Part shown: in pieces, positions 14,034-22,787 of the stretch
Numbering within the stretch: position 1 is the stretch's first letter
Layout: every line of letters starts with the position of its first letter
NCBI GenBank assembly: GCA_944383685.1
Contig: CALWQM010000010.1
Span: forward strand, 1 to 33,407
Source of the DNA: an uncultured Clostridia bacterium
GTDB lineage: Bacteria > Bacillota > Clostridia > Christensenellales > UBA1242
DNA length: 33,407 nt
Direction of reading: 5' to 3'
Made by a program: the position numbers and the translations under genes
Notes under the pieces: model-generated
Databases searched by the model: none
What the model was told of the DNA's origin: nothing
What the model saw: the letters and a program-made list of their open reading frames with translations, nothing else

Positions 14034-15606
14034 TTTAAGTAAAATTTATTTGAAACAACTTTTGAGCCAAACATTTAATAGCAAAAGGAAGCAAAGTAAG
14101 GCTAATGTATTTTTGATGATGCTTTTCATTTCCTTATTTGTTTGTTTTGGTCTTGGTTATTCTTTTTATTCTTTGGGAAAAACTTTTTATGATGCAAACA
14201 GACCACAAATGGTTTTGTTGGTGGGACTTATAGCAAGTTCAATTTTTGTCCTATTTTTTACGGTGTATCAACAACAGGGAGTTTACTTTAAGGCCAAAGA
14301 TTATGACTTTTTGGCTTCTTTACCAATTAAAACCCACACAGTTGTGTTTGCAAAATTTATAAGTTCTTATGTGTTAAGTTTGTTTTATAATTTTTTATTT
14401 TCGTTACCTATTTTTATAGTATATTTTATCTTTAATGGTATTTCAATTGTAGGTATTATTTATGCTTTATTATCGCTTTTTCTCACACCATCGTTTATTG
14501 TTTTAATTGGAAACATATTAACGATTTTGATAAGTTTAATTACTTATAAATTAAAAAATAACAACATTATTAGTTCTGTGTTAACCTTAGTTTTTGTGTT
14601 AATAATTTTTGCTTTTGTTTTTATGGGAAGCAATGAGTCACTGCTTAATGCTTTTTCATCAAACGAAGTTTCAATTTGGATAAAAGTTTTACTTCCCAAT
14701 ATTCCTTTTCTTTTTTATGCTGTAACTACTGGTTCTTTTTTGCAATTTTTTTGGTTCTTTTTAATTTCTGTTTCATCCATAGGGATAAGTGTTTTAATCC
14801 TTTCTCTATCGTATAAAAAAATAAATAATTTTGTGCTTGGCACTGGGGTTAAACATAAAAGAAAAAATACAAGAATTTTATATAAACCAAATAAACTTTA
14901 TCTAACATTAATTAAGAAAGAAGTAAAAACAATTTTAAATAGTCCTGTCTATTTTGTTAATTGTGTTATGGGTGCAATTTTAACTGTGGTATTTGGTATT
15001 TTATTTGGTGTCATGTTTAAAGGTGGAGAGGTTGAAATGGTATCAATTGCAGTTGCTATCTTTTCACTTTGTAATGCATTTGCAGTTGGAGTTGCTCCAC
15101 CATCGGCAATAAGTATTAATGTGGAGGGGGAAAATCTTTATATTTTAAAAAGTTTACCAATTAAATTTAAGGATATTGCCTTTTCAAAGTTGTCTTTTTC
15201 AATTTTGGTTTATCTACCATTTATATTAATTTCTAATATTCTATTTTTTTCAATCATTCAGCCACAAGATGCAATGCTTATAATTATTAGCATAATTTTG
15301 CAATTGGTTACTTTAGTGGTAGTTAACATTGTTGGATTATTGATTAATTTGAAATTTCCAAAAATAAATTGGCTTAATATGACACAGGCTGTGAAGCAAT
15401 CAATGAGTGTTTTTATTATGATTATTGTTGATTTTGCCATTTGCCTTATCCCTTTAATTTTAGGAATTGGATTTATTGATAAAATTATGCAAGCTATGTC
15501 ATTAAGTTTGTTTTTAACAATATGTGCTATTTTCTATCTAATAATTGGAATCATAGCAACCATTCTTCTCGCTAAAAATGGTGAAAAACTATATGACAGA
15601 ATTTAA
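14017..15606 (+). CDS. ABC exporter membrane subunit (ABC-2 type)
   Basis: A 529-aa very hydrophobic protein with about ten to twelve predicted membrane helices, alternating with short Lys-rich loops (for example GVKHKRKNTR near the middle). The size and layout match the large putative ABC-2 exporter permeases encoded beside lone ATPases in Firmicutes, and it is the partner of the overlapping ATPase gene. The start at 14017 is inside the ATPase gene, with GGAGAAAG upstream. No substrate-binding protein is encoded, consistent with export. A bidirectional terminator follows directly. Confidence 0.85.
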   Translation: MKNLVNLSKIYLKQLLSQTFNSKRKQSKANVFLMMLFISLFVCFGLGYSFYSLGKTFYDANRPQMVLLVGLIASSIFVLFFTVYQQQGVYFKAKDYDFLASLPIKTHTVVFAKFISSYVLSLFYNFLFSLPIFIVYFIFNGISIVGIIYALLSLFLTPSFIVLIGNILTILISLITYKLKNNNIISSVLTLVFVLIIFAFVFMGSNESLLNAFSSNEVSIWIKVLLPNIPFLFYAVTTGSFLQFFWFFLISVSSIGISVLILSLSYKKINNFVLGTGVKHKRKNTRILYKPNKLYLTLIKKEVKTILNSPVYFVNCVMGAILTVVFGILFGVMFKGGEVEMVSIAVAIFSLCNAFAVGVAPPSAISINVEGENLYILKSLPIKFKDIAFSKLSFSILVYLPFILISNILFFSIIQPQDAMLIIISIILQLVTLVVVNIVGLLINLKFPKINWLNMTQAVKQSMSVFIMIIVDFAICLIPLILGIGFIDKIMQAMSLSLFLTICAIFYLIIGIIATILLAKNGEKLYDRI

Positions 15607-15634
15607 AAAATACCACTTTTTTAGTGGTATTTTT
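15606..15634. terminator. Bidirectional terminator between the ABC permease and mscL
   Basis: ATACCACT (15610-15617) pairs with AGTGGTAT (15623-15630) around TTTTT, flanked by A and T runs that give U-tracts on both strands. Confidence 0.85.
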
Positions 15635-15644
15635 ATATGTACTT

Positions 15645-16265
15645 TTATTTAGTTTCTGGTGTTTCTTCCATGTTTTCAACTAAATTTTCTGTTTGGATTT
15701 CTTTTGGTTCATTTTGTTTTTTAAGTTCATTTAGGATGTTGGTTAAAAGTTCTTCCTGTGTTGGCTTTGGTGGAACAGGAGCAGGTTTGTTTTTCTCACG
15801 AAGTTCTTTTGTTGCTTTTAAAACTTCTTTGCGGCTTTTCATGTTAACACCTTGGCTTTTGAGAATTTCTTTTTCCGCTTTGGTTGGGCGAGAATTAACT
15901 TCTTTTTTCCAGAAGCCTTGTGCATTCATCATGATACGCAAAACTGTGAAAAGCACAAGAGCAATCAAGATGAAGTTTAAAATGGCTGTGATAAATGCGC
16001 CCCAATCAATATAGATACTGTTTGCAAGGTCAATGGTGACACCATCTTCAAGATATGCAGTCTTTAAAAATGTGTAAGCAGAGTCAAGCCCAGCTCCGCC
16101 AAGGGATAAAAGCCAATTTATGCAAGGCATGATGATTTTGTTTGTGAGTGCTGTTACGATTGCAGTGAATGCACTTGCAACAATAACCCCAATAGCCATA
16201 TCCACAACATTTCCACGACTTATGAACTTTTTGAAATCCTTAAAAAATTGTTTTATTTTTCCCAT
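15645..16265 (-). CDS. mscL: Large-conductance mechanosensitive channel MscL with a long tail
   Basis: MscL forms a pentameric pore that opens under membrane tension to release solutes in osmotic downshock. The N-terminal signature is clear: FKKFISRGNVVDMAIGVIVASAFTAIV (positions about 11-37, cited here as a landmark), with the first membrane helix. The second helix is WGAFITAILNFILIALVLF near residues 88-106. At 206 aa it is longer than the usual 120-150. It has an enlarged periplasmic loop (about 45-85) and a long charged cytoplasmic tail (about 125-206) rich in Lys, Glu and Pro. AAAGGAGA precedes the ATG. It is monocistronic. Confidence 0.93.
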   Translation of the reverse strand: MGKIKQFFKDFKKFISRGNVVDMAIGVIVASAFTAIVTALTNKIIMPCINWLLSLGGAGLDSAYTFLKTAYLEDGVTIDLANSIYIDWGAFITAILNFILIALVLFTVLRIMMNAQGFWKKEVNSRPTKAEKEILKSQGVNMKSRKEVLKATKELREKNKPAPVPPKPTQEELLTNILNELKKQNEPKEIQTENLVENMEETPETK

Positions 16266-16364
16266 AATGTTTCTCCTTTAAAGGGAGTTTAGCATATTTT
16301 AATGGAGAAAACAAGAATCAAGAGAACTTAAAAAGATGAAAATGTAAAATTCTTGGTGGATAAA

Positions 16365-16401
16365 TAAAAACAAAAAACAAGGAAATTTTCCAAGTTTCTT
16401 G
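16365..16401 (-). terminator. Weak terminator-like hairpin after the amidase gene
   Basis: On the - strand an imperfect hairpin (16401-16378, CAAG..CTTG outer pairs plus AAA/TTT with one bulge) is followed by a T-rich run at 16377-16365. It lies 16 nt after the amidase stop. Confidence 0.4.
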
Positions 16402-16416
16402 CTTTAAATTTTTTAT

Positions 16417-17454
16417 CTATAAAGTGTTAAGGTTTGTGAGTGCATTCCAGGTGTTGTTTCCAACAATTCCGTCCACAGTTAAACCATTTGCTTGCTGGAA
16501 TGCCCGAACAGCATTTAAAGTTCTTGTGCCAAAGATGCCATCAATTCCGCTAACAGGATACAGGTTGCTTTCCAAAAGTTGTTGCAAGAAGGTTACATAA
16601 GCTCCACGATAGTTTTGTTTAAGAAGTGGATAAGGTGGAAGGGTGAGCAGTGTTTTCCAGGTGTTATTTCCAACAAGCCCGTCAACAGAAAGAGAATTAT
16701 TTCGTTGAAAACCTCTCACAGCATTCAAGGTTCTTGTGCCAAAGATGCCATCCACTGACAAATTGTAACCATATTGATTTAAAATGAATTGCAAAAGATA
16801 AACAAAATTGCCTTGACTGCCGTTTCTTAAAAGTGGATAGTTGTTAAGATTGTTACGTGGTATGTAATTTACACCTAAAAAATTGCAAACTCCATGGCAG
16901 GCTTCTTCACCAACTTCCGTTTGAAAAAGTGGATTAATCATAAGTTTTGCTTCTCTTAAATTTGTCATGAAGCCCGCTTCAATCAAGGAAGAAGTGCAGT
17001 TAACATTGGAAAGCACTCCAACATCCAGTGTTTTCACTCCTCTGCCAGTTTGCTGTGTGCCTTGGATAAGTTCGTTATATAAATTTTCTGCAAGATTTCT
17101 GCTTTGTGTGGCTTTTGGGTTTTGCGGCGAATAAAACGTTTCAATGCCTGATGCATTATTAAAAGAATCGCCATATGCATTGTAAGCAAAGGTGACAAGC
17201 AAGGTTAAGTTTTGAGAGTTTATTCGCCTTATTCTTTCATTGATTGAAATATCTTGAAGTTCAGGCTTAACATCATAAACAGAAAAATCTTGCCTCATGC
17301 AGGCTTCAATAAATTTGTTTTTTGCTGCCCTGTTAAATTCGTTTTCATATATCTGCCTGTTAAGTCCGGGAACAACAGGGGTGCGCTTGCCTTGGGTTGG
17401 TGGGTTGACTCCATGTTCGTCGTTCGCACCAATATAAAAATCTTCGTTTGCCAT
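16417..17454 (-). CDS. Amidase_3-like protein with two peptidoglycan-binding repeats
   Basis: A 345-aa protein related to N-acetylmuramoyl-L-alanine amidases. Residues 5 to about 195 match Amidase_3: H14 in NDEHG, E37 or E39 in the YENEF segment, and E159 in SLIEAGFMTN. The usual SIHxNA zinc-ligand segment reads TFAYNA (88-93), with Ala90 where His is expected, so activity may be altered or lost. Two tandem PG_binding_1 repeats follow (about 206-270 and 275-340), each with DGIFGTRTLNAVR.FQ and VDG.VGNNTW. No signal peptide is visible, as in phage-type lysins. The start at 17454 is preceded by AAGGAGA; an upstream in-frame ATG at 17475 is rejected because that ribosome site lies between the two. 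Confidence 0.82.
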   Translation of the reverse strand: MANEDFYIGANDEHGVNPPTQGKRTPVVPGLNRQIYENEFNRAAKNKFIEACMRQDFSVYDVKPELQDISINERIRRINSQNLTLLVTFAYNAYGDSFNNASGIETFYSPQNPKATQSRNLAENLYNELIQGTQQTGRGVKTLDVGVLSNVNCTSSLIEAGFMTNLREAKLMINPLFQTEVGEEACHGVCNFLGVNYIPRNNLNNYPLLRNGSQGNFVYLLQFILNQYGYNLSVDGIFGTRTLNAVRGFQRNNSLSVDGLVGNNTWKTLLTLPPYPLLKQNYRGAYVTFLQQLLESNLYPVSGIDGIFGTRTLNAVRAFQQANGLTVDGIVGNNTWNALTNLNTL

Positions 17455-17524
17455 TTTATCTCCTTTATACATCATTTTTTATGAGATATTTTGGCAAAGT
17501 GTTACACTATTTAAGTTTTAAACC

Positions 17525-17550
17525 GCATTAAAGACTTTTATGTTTAATGC
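17525..17550. repeat. Inverted repeat between the amidase and tdk genes
   Basis: GCATTAAA (17525-17532) and TTTAATGC (17543-17550) form an 8-bp stem with a 10-nt loop. It may end the tdk transcript, but neither strand has a strong T run. Confidence 0.35.
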
Positions 17551-17586
17551 ATTTTAAATTTACAAGATTATTTTTTGAAACAATAT

Positions 17587-18168
17587 TTATTTTTCGTCAA
17601 TAAGTTTTTTGTAGCAGGCAAAACAAAGCCCTTCATAGGTTTCATCTGCACCAATCATAACTTCTTCTCCGCTTGTGGCAATTTTTCCGTTTATAAATCT
17701 TGCATTGATGGTGGCTTTTCTTCCACATCTGCAAACCGACTTTATTTCTGTGAGAGATTCGGCAAGTTCAACAAGGCGTTTGCTTCCTTCAAAAAGTTCG
17801 GTTTTGAAGTTTGTTAAAAGCCCATAACACAAAACTGGAATTTGAAGTGACAAAATTTTAAGTTCGTCCACCTGCTCTTTGGTTAAAAATTGGCACTCGT
17901 CAACAATGATAACACTTTTATCTTTATCAAATTTCTGGTTATTAAAATATGCAATGAAAGAAAAATTTTTGCTAAATTCAATACATTCGCTTTCAAGTCC
18001 AATTCTGCTGTGAACAAGCCCTTTTCCATTTTTAACTGTTCTGTTATCTAAAAGTGTTTTGAAAAGAAAAACCTGGAAACCCTTTTGTTCATAGTTGAAT
18101 TTGCACATAAGTGCTTGGGCGGTTTTGCTTGCGCCCATTGCTCCATACTTAAAATAAAGTTTTGCCAT
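17587..18168 (-). CDS. tdk: Thymidine kinase, type II
   Basis: A 193-aa thymidine kinase, which phosphorylates thymidine and deoxyuridine for salvage. The P-loop is GAMGASKT (9-16); Ser14 occupies the place of the usual Gly before the catalytic-loop Lys. The DExQF box is VDECQF (89-94), the lid and substrate loop include YEGLCFACY, and the structural zinc cysteines are present as two pairs (C146, C148 and C182, C185). AAGGAG precedes the ATG. The gene stands alone, between the amidase and a divergent DUF2207 gene. With ThyA it gives the cell both salvage and de novo routes to dTMP. Confidence 0.92.
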   Translation of the reverse strand: MAKLYFKYGAMGASKTAQALMCKFNYEQKGFQVFLFKTLLDNRTVKNGKGLVHSRIGLESECIEFSKNFSFIAYFNNQKFDKDKSVIIVDECQFLTKEQVDELKILSLQIPVLCYGLLTNFKTELFEGSKRLVELAESLTEIKSVCRCGRKATINARFINGKIATSGEEVMIGADETYEGLCFACYKKLIDEK

Positions 18169-18300
18169 AAGAACTCCTTTATGGCTATTTTAATACAACT
18201 GACAAAAAATTCAAAATGGAAAACAAGAATTTTTGTTTAAAGAGTTTTTATTTTGATAGTTTTATGATATCATATATATGTAAACATAAAAGGAGATTGA

Positions 18301-20283
18301 ATGAGCATCACAAAAAAGAGAATTGGAAAAGTTTTTTTGTTGATAAGTATGATAACTTTGCTTGTTTTTTCTCTTGTTGGCTGTGGTCCAATTTTTACAA
18401 CGGAAGACTACAGGCCAACACCAGATTATGGGTATTATATTGAAAATTACTCCGTTGATGCGGTGATTGATGAAGACAAAGTGATGACAGTAACAGAAAG
18501 CATAACAGGGGTTTTTAACAGTTACACAAACGGAATTGTGAGAAATATTCCAATTTCACAAACCATTGGTGTGCCAGATGGAAATGGTGGCAGAACAATA
18601 AGAAATTATGAGAATGAAATTTCAAATTTCACTGTTCTTTCCCAAGACGCATATTTGTTGGATGTTGTTGAAGATTCTGGAAATATGTTTTATTACATTG
18701 CAAGAACTGGTGGCATAAGTTCAGGGGAAACATACACTTTCACTTATTCATATACCTTTGACCCAGGTGATGACAGGGACACATCAAAAGACTTTTTGTA
18801 TTGGAACATCATAGGCACTGGTGTGAACACTGATATCATGCATGTGGACTTTTCAATAACATTCCCAACCTCTATTGAAGGCAACATTGATTTAAGTGGT
18901 TTGATATTTTATGTTGGTGGTTATGGAGAAGATTCAACAGGGACACAAGTTGAATATCATATAGGCGGAGAAAATGGCAACACAATTATTGGTAGCTATG
19001 GGGATGGTGACACATACTTAGGCTATGGCGATGCAATAACAATCTACTTGCCATTAAATGAAGGCTATTTTAATGCTGATGGGATAAATGTTTATGATAT
19101 ACTTTTGCTTGTTGCATTTTTCCTTGCTGTTGCTGTCATATTAGTTTTATTTATTCTCAATCGAAAGAAAGACCCAGTTATTGATGTTGTGGAATTTTCA
19201 GCACCAGATGGTTTAACTCCAACGGAAGCAGGCTTCATCATTGATAATGAAGTTTCAGGAGATGACATAACAGCACTTTTGGTTTATTGGGCAGACAAGG
19301 GCTATGTGCAGATTGAACAAAAGGAAAAGAAAATTTATATTAAACGACTTAAACCTCTTGGCGAGGAGGGAAAAGAACATGAAAGAATTTTCTTTAATGC
19401 TATTTTTAAAAATGATGAACCAATAGATTGTGAAAAACTTAAATTTTTAAATGGTTTTGTTGGGCAACTTTGCAAAAAGGCGGTTGAGAAAAAGAGAAAG
19501 ACCTACTTTAACACAAAGGCTAACACAATTTACAAATGGACATCTATAATTGTCACCATCTTGATGATTTTGGATATTGTTAAAATTGGAATGGTATCCC
19601 ATGACGGATTTTCAATATTTATCAAAATTTTGCTTTGCGGAGTGATGCTGTTAACCCTTCTTTTCCTGCCACAAATTGAGAAAAACAAAGAAAAAGAAAA
19701 GAAAGGAAAGTTTTGGACAAAGAAGATAGTCAATTTAATATTCCTGCTTGGCTGTTTTGCTGGTTTCATTTTCTATGCAGAAGGTTATTGCGACCCATTA
19801 TACACAAGAGTACTATTCTGCTTTCTTCCACTTCTGCTTTGGATTGTTTATCCGTTTATGGAACAATACACAAAGCGTGGCAGAGAAGTGCTTGGAAAAC
19901 TTAGAGGCTTAAAACAATATATTGAAGTTGCGGAAAAGGACAGAATGGAAGCAATGGTGAATGAAGATCCAGAACTATTTTACAAAGTGCTTCCATATGC
20001 GTATGTGCTTGGAGTGAGCAAGGTTTACCTTGAAAAATTTGAGGATATTCCAATATCAAACCCAGCATGGCTTGTGACAGACAATGTTTTAACTTTGTGG
20101 TTGACCATCAATTTGATGACAAGAAATTTTGCAATTATCAGCGCACTTGTCAACCAAACTCTTGCAAAGCATATAATTGCAACAGTTGCCAAGATTGCTG
20201 TGGCTGCCACAATTTCCAGCATTGATGGGGATGGAGGTTTTTCAGGTGGTGGCTCTGGCGGTGGCGGAGTTGGAAGATTTTAA
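18301..20283 (+). CDS. DUF2207 membrane protein with lipoprotein signal
   Basis: A 660-aa envelope protein of the DUF2207 (YciQ-like) family, function unknown. An N-terminal hydrophobic helix ends in a lipobox LVGC, so Cys28 may be lipidated. Residues about 40-260 form the beta-rich extracytoplasmic DUF2207 domain, starting with YYIENYSVDAVI. A membrane helix spans 264-286, then a cytoplasmic domain with the family's APDGLTPTEAGFI segment, further helices at roughly 410-455 and 475-520, and a final Gly/Ser-rich tail (GGFSGGGSGGGG) characteristic of the family. AAGGAG precedes the ATG. A lipobox together with later spans is unusual but seen in this family. It is monocistronic, with a strong terminator. 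Confidence 0.87.
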   Translation: MSITKKRIGKVFLLISMITLLVFSLVGCGPIFTTEDYRPTPDYGYYIENYSVDAVIDEDKVMTVTESITGVFNSYTNGIVRNIPISQTIGVPDGNGGRTIRNYENEISNFTVLSQDAYLLDVVEDSGNMFYYIARTGGISSGETYTFTYSYTFDPGDDRDTSKDFLYWNIIGTGVNTDIMHVDFSITFPTSIEGNIDLSGLIFYVGGYGEDSTGTQVEYHIGGENGNTIIGSYGDGDTYLGYGDAITIYLPLNEGYFNADGINVYDILLLVAFFLAVAVILVLFILNRKKDPVIDVVEFSAPDGLTPTEAGFIIDNEVSGDDITALLVYWADKGYVQIEQKEKKIYIKRLKPLGEEGKEHERIFFNAIFKNDEPIDCEKLKFLNGFVGQLCKKAVEKKRKTYFNTKANTIYKWTSIIVTILMILDIVKIGMVSHDGFSIFIKILLCGVMLLTLLFLPQIEKNKEKEKKGKFWTKKIVNLIFLLGCFAGFIFYAEGYCDPLYTRVLFCFLPLLLWIVYPFMEQYTKRGREVLGKLRGLKQYIEVAEKDRMEAMVNEDPELFYKVLPYAYVLGVSKVYLEKFEDIPISNPAWLVTDNVLTLWLTINLMTRNFAIISALVNQTLAKHIIATVAKIAVAATISSIDGDGGFSGGGSGGGGVGRF

Positions 20284-20287
20284 TTAA

Positions 20288-20320
20288 AATAAAGTGGTTT
20301 TAAAGCCACTTTATTTTTTT
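20288..20320 (+). terminator. Intrinsic terminator of the DUF2207 gene
   Basis: AATAAAGTGG (20288-20297) pairs with CCACTTTATT (20306-20315) around an 8-nt loop, followed by a T7 run. Confidence 0.85.
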
Positions 20321-20443
20321 CAAATAAATATTATTTTGTGAACTCTTTGAAATTTATTTTAAATTTGTTTTAAGAAATAAGTTTAAAAATTTTTAATATT
20401 TTTATTTTTATGTTATACTAACATTATATTTAAGGAGTGGAAT

Positions 20444-21688
20444 ATGAATTCAACGGCTAAGAAAAGTTTGAAAATTGTTGGACTTTCCATTTTGCTTGCG
20501 GTTTTACTTTTACTTTTGGTTGTGTTAAGTTATGTTGCATATTTGTCTGTGAATTATTACAGGATTCGAGATTATCAAACTTTGGCGATAAATAATAATA
20601 AGACAGAGCAAGTTGCCCTTGACACTGCTTACACCATATCTACATACAACATTGGCTTTGGAGCCTATAACCATGAATTTGATTTCTTCATGGACAGTGG
20701 AACAATGAAAGATGGCACAAAAGTTTCAGGTTCTGGAAGTAAGGCAAAGGACCAAGCAACTGTTTTAACCAATATGAACGGCGCATTGGATGTTATTTAC
20801 AGCTTGAACACAGACTTTTCTTTTTTCCAAGAAGTTGATGTGAAAGCGGACAGAAGCCTTTTTGTTGATGAATATGTAATGATACAACAAAAGTTTATTG
20901 AACATTATTCTTCTTCCATTGCCATGAACATGCATTGCGGATATCTTCTTTATCCGTTCAATGACCCACACGGAAGTGTGCAAGCAGGTCAAGTGACCTT
21001 ATCAAGATATGCAATCGACAGTGCCACACGCCGTTCCTTCCCAATTGATGAAAGTTTCATAAACAAGTTTTTTGACCTTGACAGATGCTTTGTTGTTAAT
21101 CGTTTGAAAATTCAAGATAGCGACAAAGAACTTGTGCTTATCAACCTTCATATGAGTGCTTATGACGAGGGTGGAAAGGTAAGGGCAAGACAACTTGAAA
21201 TGTTAACAGATGTTATTGAAAGTGAATATAAAAAAGGCAACTATGTTATTGCAGGCGGAGATTGGAACCATGATATTGCGGGCAGTTTGGATGCTTTTGA
21301 GTCACAACAAGAAGTTCCAGATTGGGTTCAACAAATAACCGCAGAGGATATTCCAGAAGGGTTTTCATTTGCCACCACTTTGAATGCTCCAACTTGTAGG
21401 TCAACGGATATGCCTTACACAGCAGGAGTTAACTACACAGTTGTTGTGGACGGCTTCTTGGTTTCAAGCAATGTTCAAGTTAACATGGTGGAAAACATCA
21501 ACACAGATTTTGCTTACAGTGACCATAATCCAGTTTTGATGTCTTTCAGTCTTGTTAAGCCAGAAACTCCACCAGAAGGTGAAAATCCAGATGAACCAAC
21601 ACAAGAAGTTCCAGAAGAAGGAACAGAAGATGTTGAAACCACAAATCTTTTTCAATCTGCAGTTGACAGCAAGAAAAAAGAATTTTAA
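20444..21688 (+). CDS. Membrane-anchored endonuclease/exonuclease/phosphatase-fold protein
   Basis: A 414-aa protein with one N-terminal membrane helix (about 11-34) and an outward-facing EEP domain. EEP enzymes are metal-dependent phosphodiesterases acting on DNA, phospholipid or phosphorylated sugars. The catalytic pattern is complete: YNIGFG (N69), FFQEVD (E130), NLHMSA (H236), GGDWNHD (D273, N275) and a final SDHNPV near 360. Two insertions, near residues 80-105 and 150-180, are longer than in a minimal EEP fold. The C-terminus is a Pro/Glu-rich acidic linker of about 45 residues. The extracytoplasmic location suggests a secreted nuclease or lipase-like role; the substrate is unknown. AAGGAG precedes the ATG. 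Confidence 0.85.
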   Translation: MNSTAKKSLKIVGLSILLAVLLLLLVVLSYVAYLSVNYYRIRDYQTLAINNNKTEQVALDTAYTISTYNIGFGAYNHEFDFFMDSGTMKDGTKVSGSGSKAKDQATVLTNMNGALDVIYSLNTDFSFFQEVDVKADRSLFVDEYVMIQQKFIEHYSSSIAMNMHCGYLLYPFNDPHGSVQAGQVTLSRYAIDSATRRSFPIDESFINKFFDLDRCFVVNRLKIQDSDKELVLINLHMSAYDEGGKVRARQLEMLTDVIESEYKKGNYVIAGGDWNHDIAGSLDAFESQQEVPDWVQQITAEDIPEGFSFATTLNAPTCRSTDMPYTAGVNYTVVVDGFLVSSNVQVNMVENINTDFAYSDHNPVLMSFSLVKPETPPEGENPDEPTQEVPEEGTEDVETTNLFQSAVDSKKKEF

Positions 21689-21729
21689 TAGGTAATATAT
21701 GAAACTTAAACGATTTTAACAATAGGTTT

Positions 21730-21926
21730 ATGACTTATTGTGAGGATAAAAGGTATACAATTTTAAAGCAAGAATTTGTTAATGGAAAACTTTATTAACA
21801 TTCAAGGTAACAGCTAGGCAAGCGGGTGCAGATGATGATGTTAACCTATATTTAAAGGATAAGCTATCAGGAGAAATGGAAAGGTTTTTGAAATTATATT
21901 ATTTTGGAATATCAAGTTTGGAATAA
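21730..21926 (+). pseudogene. Decayed coding remnant
   Basis: The gap after the EEP gene contains two adjacent protein-like segments in different frames. The first, 21730-21798, reads MTYCEDKRYTILKQEFVNGK then LY and a stop. The second, 21801-21926, reads a 41-aa stretch including ARQAGADDDVNLYLKDKL and then a stop. Their amino-acid composition looks like a small globular protein with at least one frameshift and several stops. No family is recognised, and a chance arrangement cannot be excluded. Confidence 0.35.
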
Positions 21927-21992
21927 GATGTTGGAGATATTTGAGTAGGGCAAATGAAATGACGGAATAGTTTTAAACAAAATGTAAATAAT

Positions 21993-22025
21993 AAAACACC
22001 TTAATTTAAAGTCAAGGTGTTTTTT
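21993..22025. terminator. Bidirectional terminator next to the superoxide reductase gene
   Basis: AAAACACCTT (21993-22002) pairs with AAGGTGTTTT (22014-22023) around an 11-nt loop, with T6 on the + strand and T4 on the - strand. Confidence 0.75.
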
Positions 22026-22052
22026 GTTATCTCTTTAAAGTTATACGGATTT

Positions 22053-22430
22053 TTATGCTTTCCAAAGGCTGTGAAGATTGCAGTATGCATAAACCTCTTC
22101 AACCTTTTCGCCCTTATTTAATGTGAACACGGTTTCTGGTGCTTCATTAGGCAAAAGCTCTTTAATTTGAACCATTTTGTTTGTTTTTAAAACAATAAAT
22201 TGTATGTAATGTTCTTCTGTCATTGGGTGTGGAACAGAGCCAACTTTCACTGAAACAACAGCCCCATTTTGGCTAACCACTGGAACATGCTTTTCTTGTG
22301 CAGCATCTGTTGTGTTTGCGGTTACTTCTTCCATTCTTTTTCCACAGCAAACCATTGGAATTGTGGAGTCCACAAGTTTAACAGCAACATTTCCACAAAC
22401 TGAACATCTATAAAAAACTAATTTTTTCAT
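22053..22430 (-). CDS. dfx: Superoxide reductase (desulfoferrodoxin)
   Basis: A 125-aa two-iron superoxide reductase, which reduces superoxide to peroxide without making oxygen and is typical of anaerobes. The N-terminal desulforedoxin domain has C9, C12, C28 and C29 for the rubredoxin-like iron. The catalytic domain supplies EKHVP (K47, H48), H68 and H74 in VPHPMTEEHYI, and C117 and H120 in YCNLHSLW. All expected ligands are present, so this is the 2Fe type. It is monocistronic, with a promoter (TTGAAA, 16 nt, TATACT) and AAAGGAGA before the ATG. Rubrerythrin at 32333 is a likely functional partner because it removes the peroxide. Confidence 0.95.
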   Translation of the reverse strand: MKKLVFYRCSVCGNVAVKLVDSTIPMVCCGKRMEEVTANTTDAAQEKHVPVVSQNGAVVSVKVGSVPHPMTEEHYIQFIVLKTNKMVQIKELLPNEAPETVFTLNKGEKVEEVYAYCNLHSLWKA

Positions 22431-22451
22431 ATATGTATCTCCTTTAAATAA

Positions 22452-22479
22452 AGTATATCAAATTTATAAAATTTTTCAA
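22452..22479 (-). promoter_or_regulatory. Promoter of the superoxide reductase gene
   Basis: On the - strand: TTGAAA (22479-22474), 16-nt spacer, TATACT (22457-22452) with a TGA extension. Confidence 0.6.
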
Positions 22480-22572
22480 ACTAATTGAAACAAAATTTTG
22501 TGTACAATTTTTACCCTTTAATAAAAATTTAAGGACGATTACATTAAACTTTAAATGAACAAGGAGAGAAAT

Positions 22573-22777
22573 ATGAAAGAAAGTTATAAATTTAATGTAA
22601 AACTTATTGAGGATTATATGAAGAAAAATAATTACAATATAAATGTTTGCGAAAAGATGTCGTATTGATATAATAGATTTAAAAGCTATACTTGAAAATA
22701 ATAAAGATGCTCCACTTTATGCAATTATTCGCATAGCAGATGTTATAGGTGTACCATACATAAATTTATTTATTTAA
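22573..22777 (+). pseudogene. Frameshifted small XRE-type helix-turn-helix gene
   Basis: AAGGAGAG precedes an ATG at 22573. The frame reads MKESYKFNVKLIEDYMKKNN, then NYNINV, and runs into a stop about 31 codons in. From about 22656 a second frame continues AKRCRIDIIDLKAILEN then NKDAPLYAIIRIADVIGVPY and ends at TAA 22775-22777. Joined, they give a compact Cro/CI-like helix-turn-helix protein of about 68 aa, ending with the usual IADVIGV..INLF helix. The total length is 205 nt, one more than a multiple of three, so a single indel near GTTTGCG (22650s) explains the break. It may be a true pseudogene or a sequencing error in a short T run. Confidence 0.6.
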
Positions 22778-22787
22778 AAGACAATGT

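Noticed and set aside
17525..17550. Strong terminator of tdk
   Set aside because: The stem is AT-rich and lacks a T run on the tdk strand, so it is listed only as an inverted repeat.
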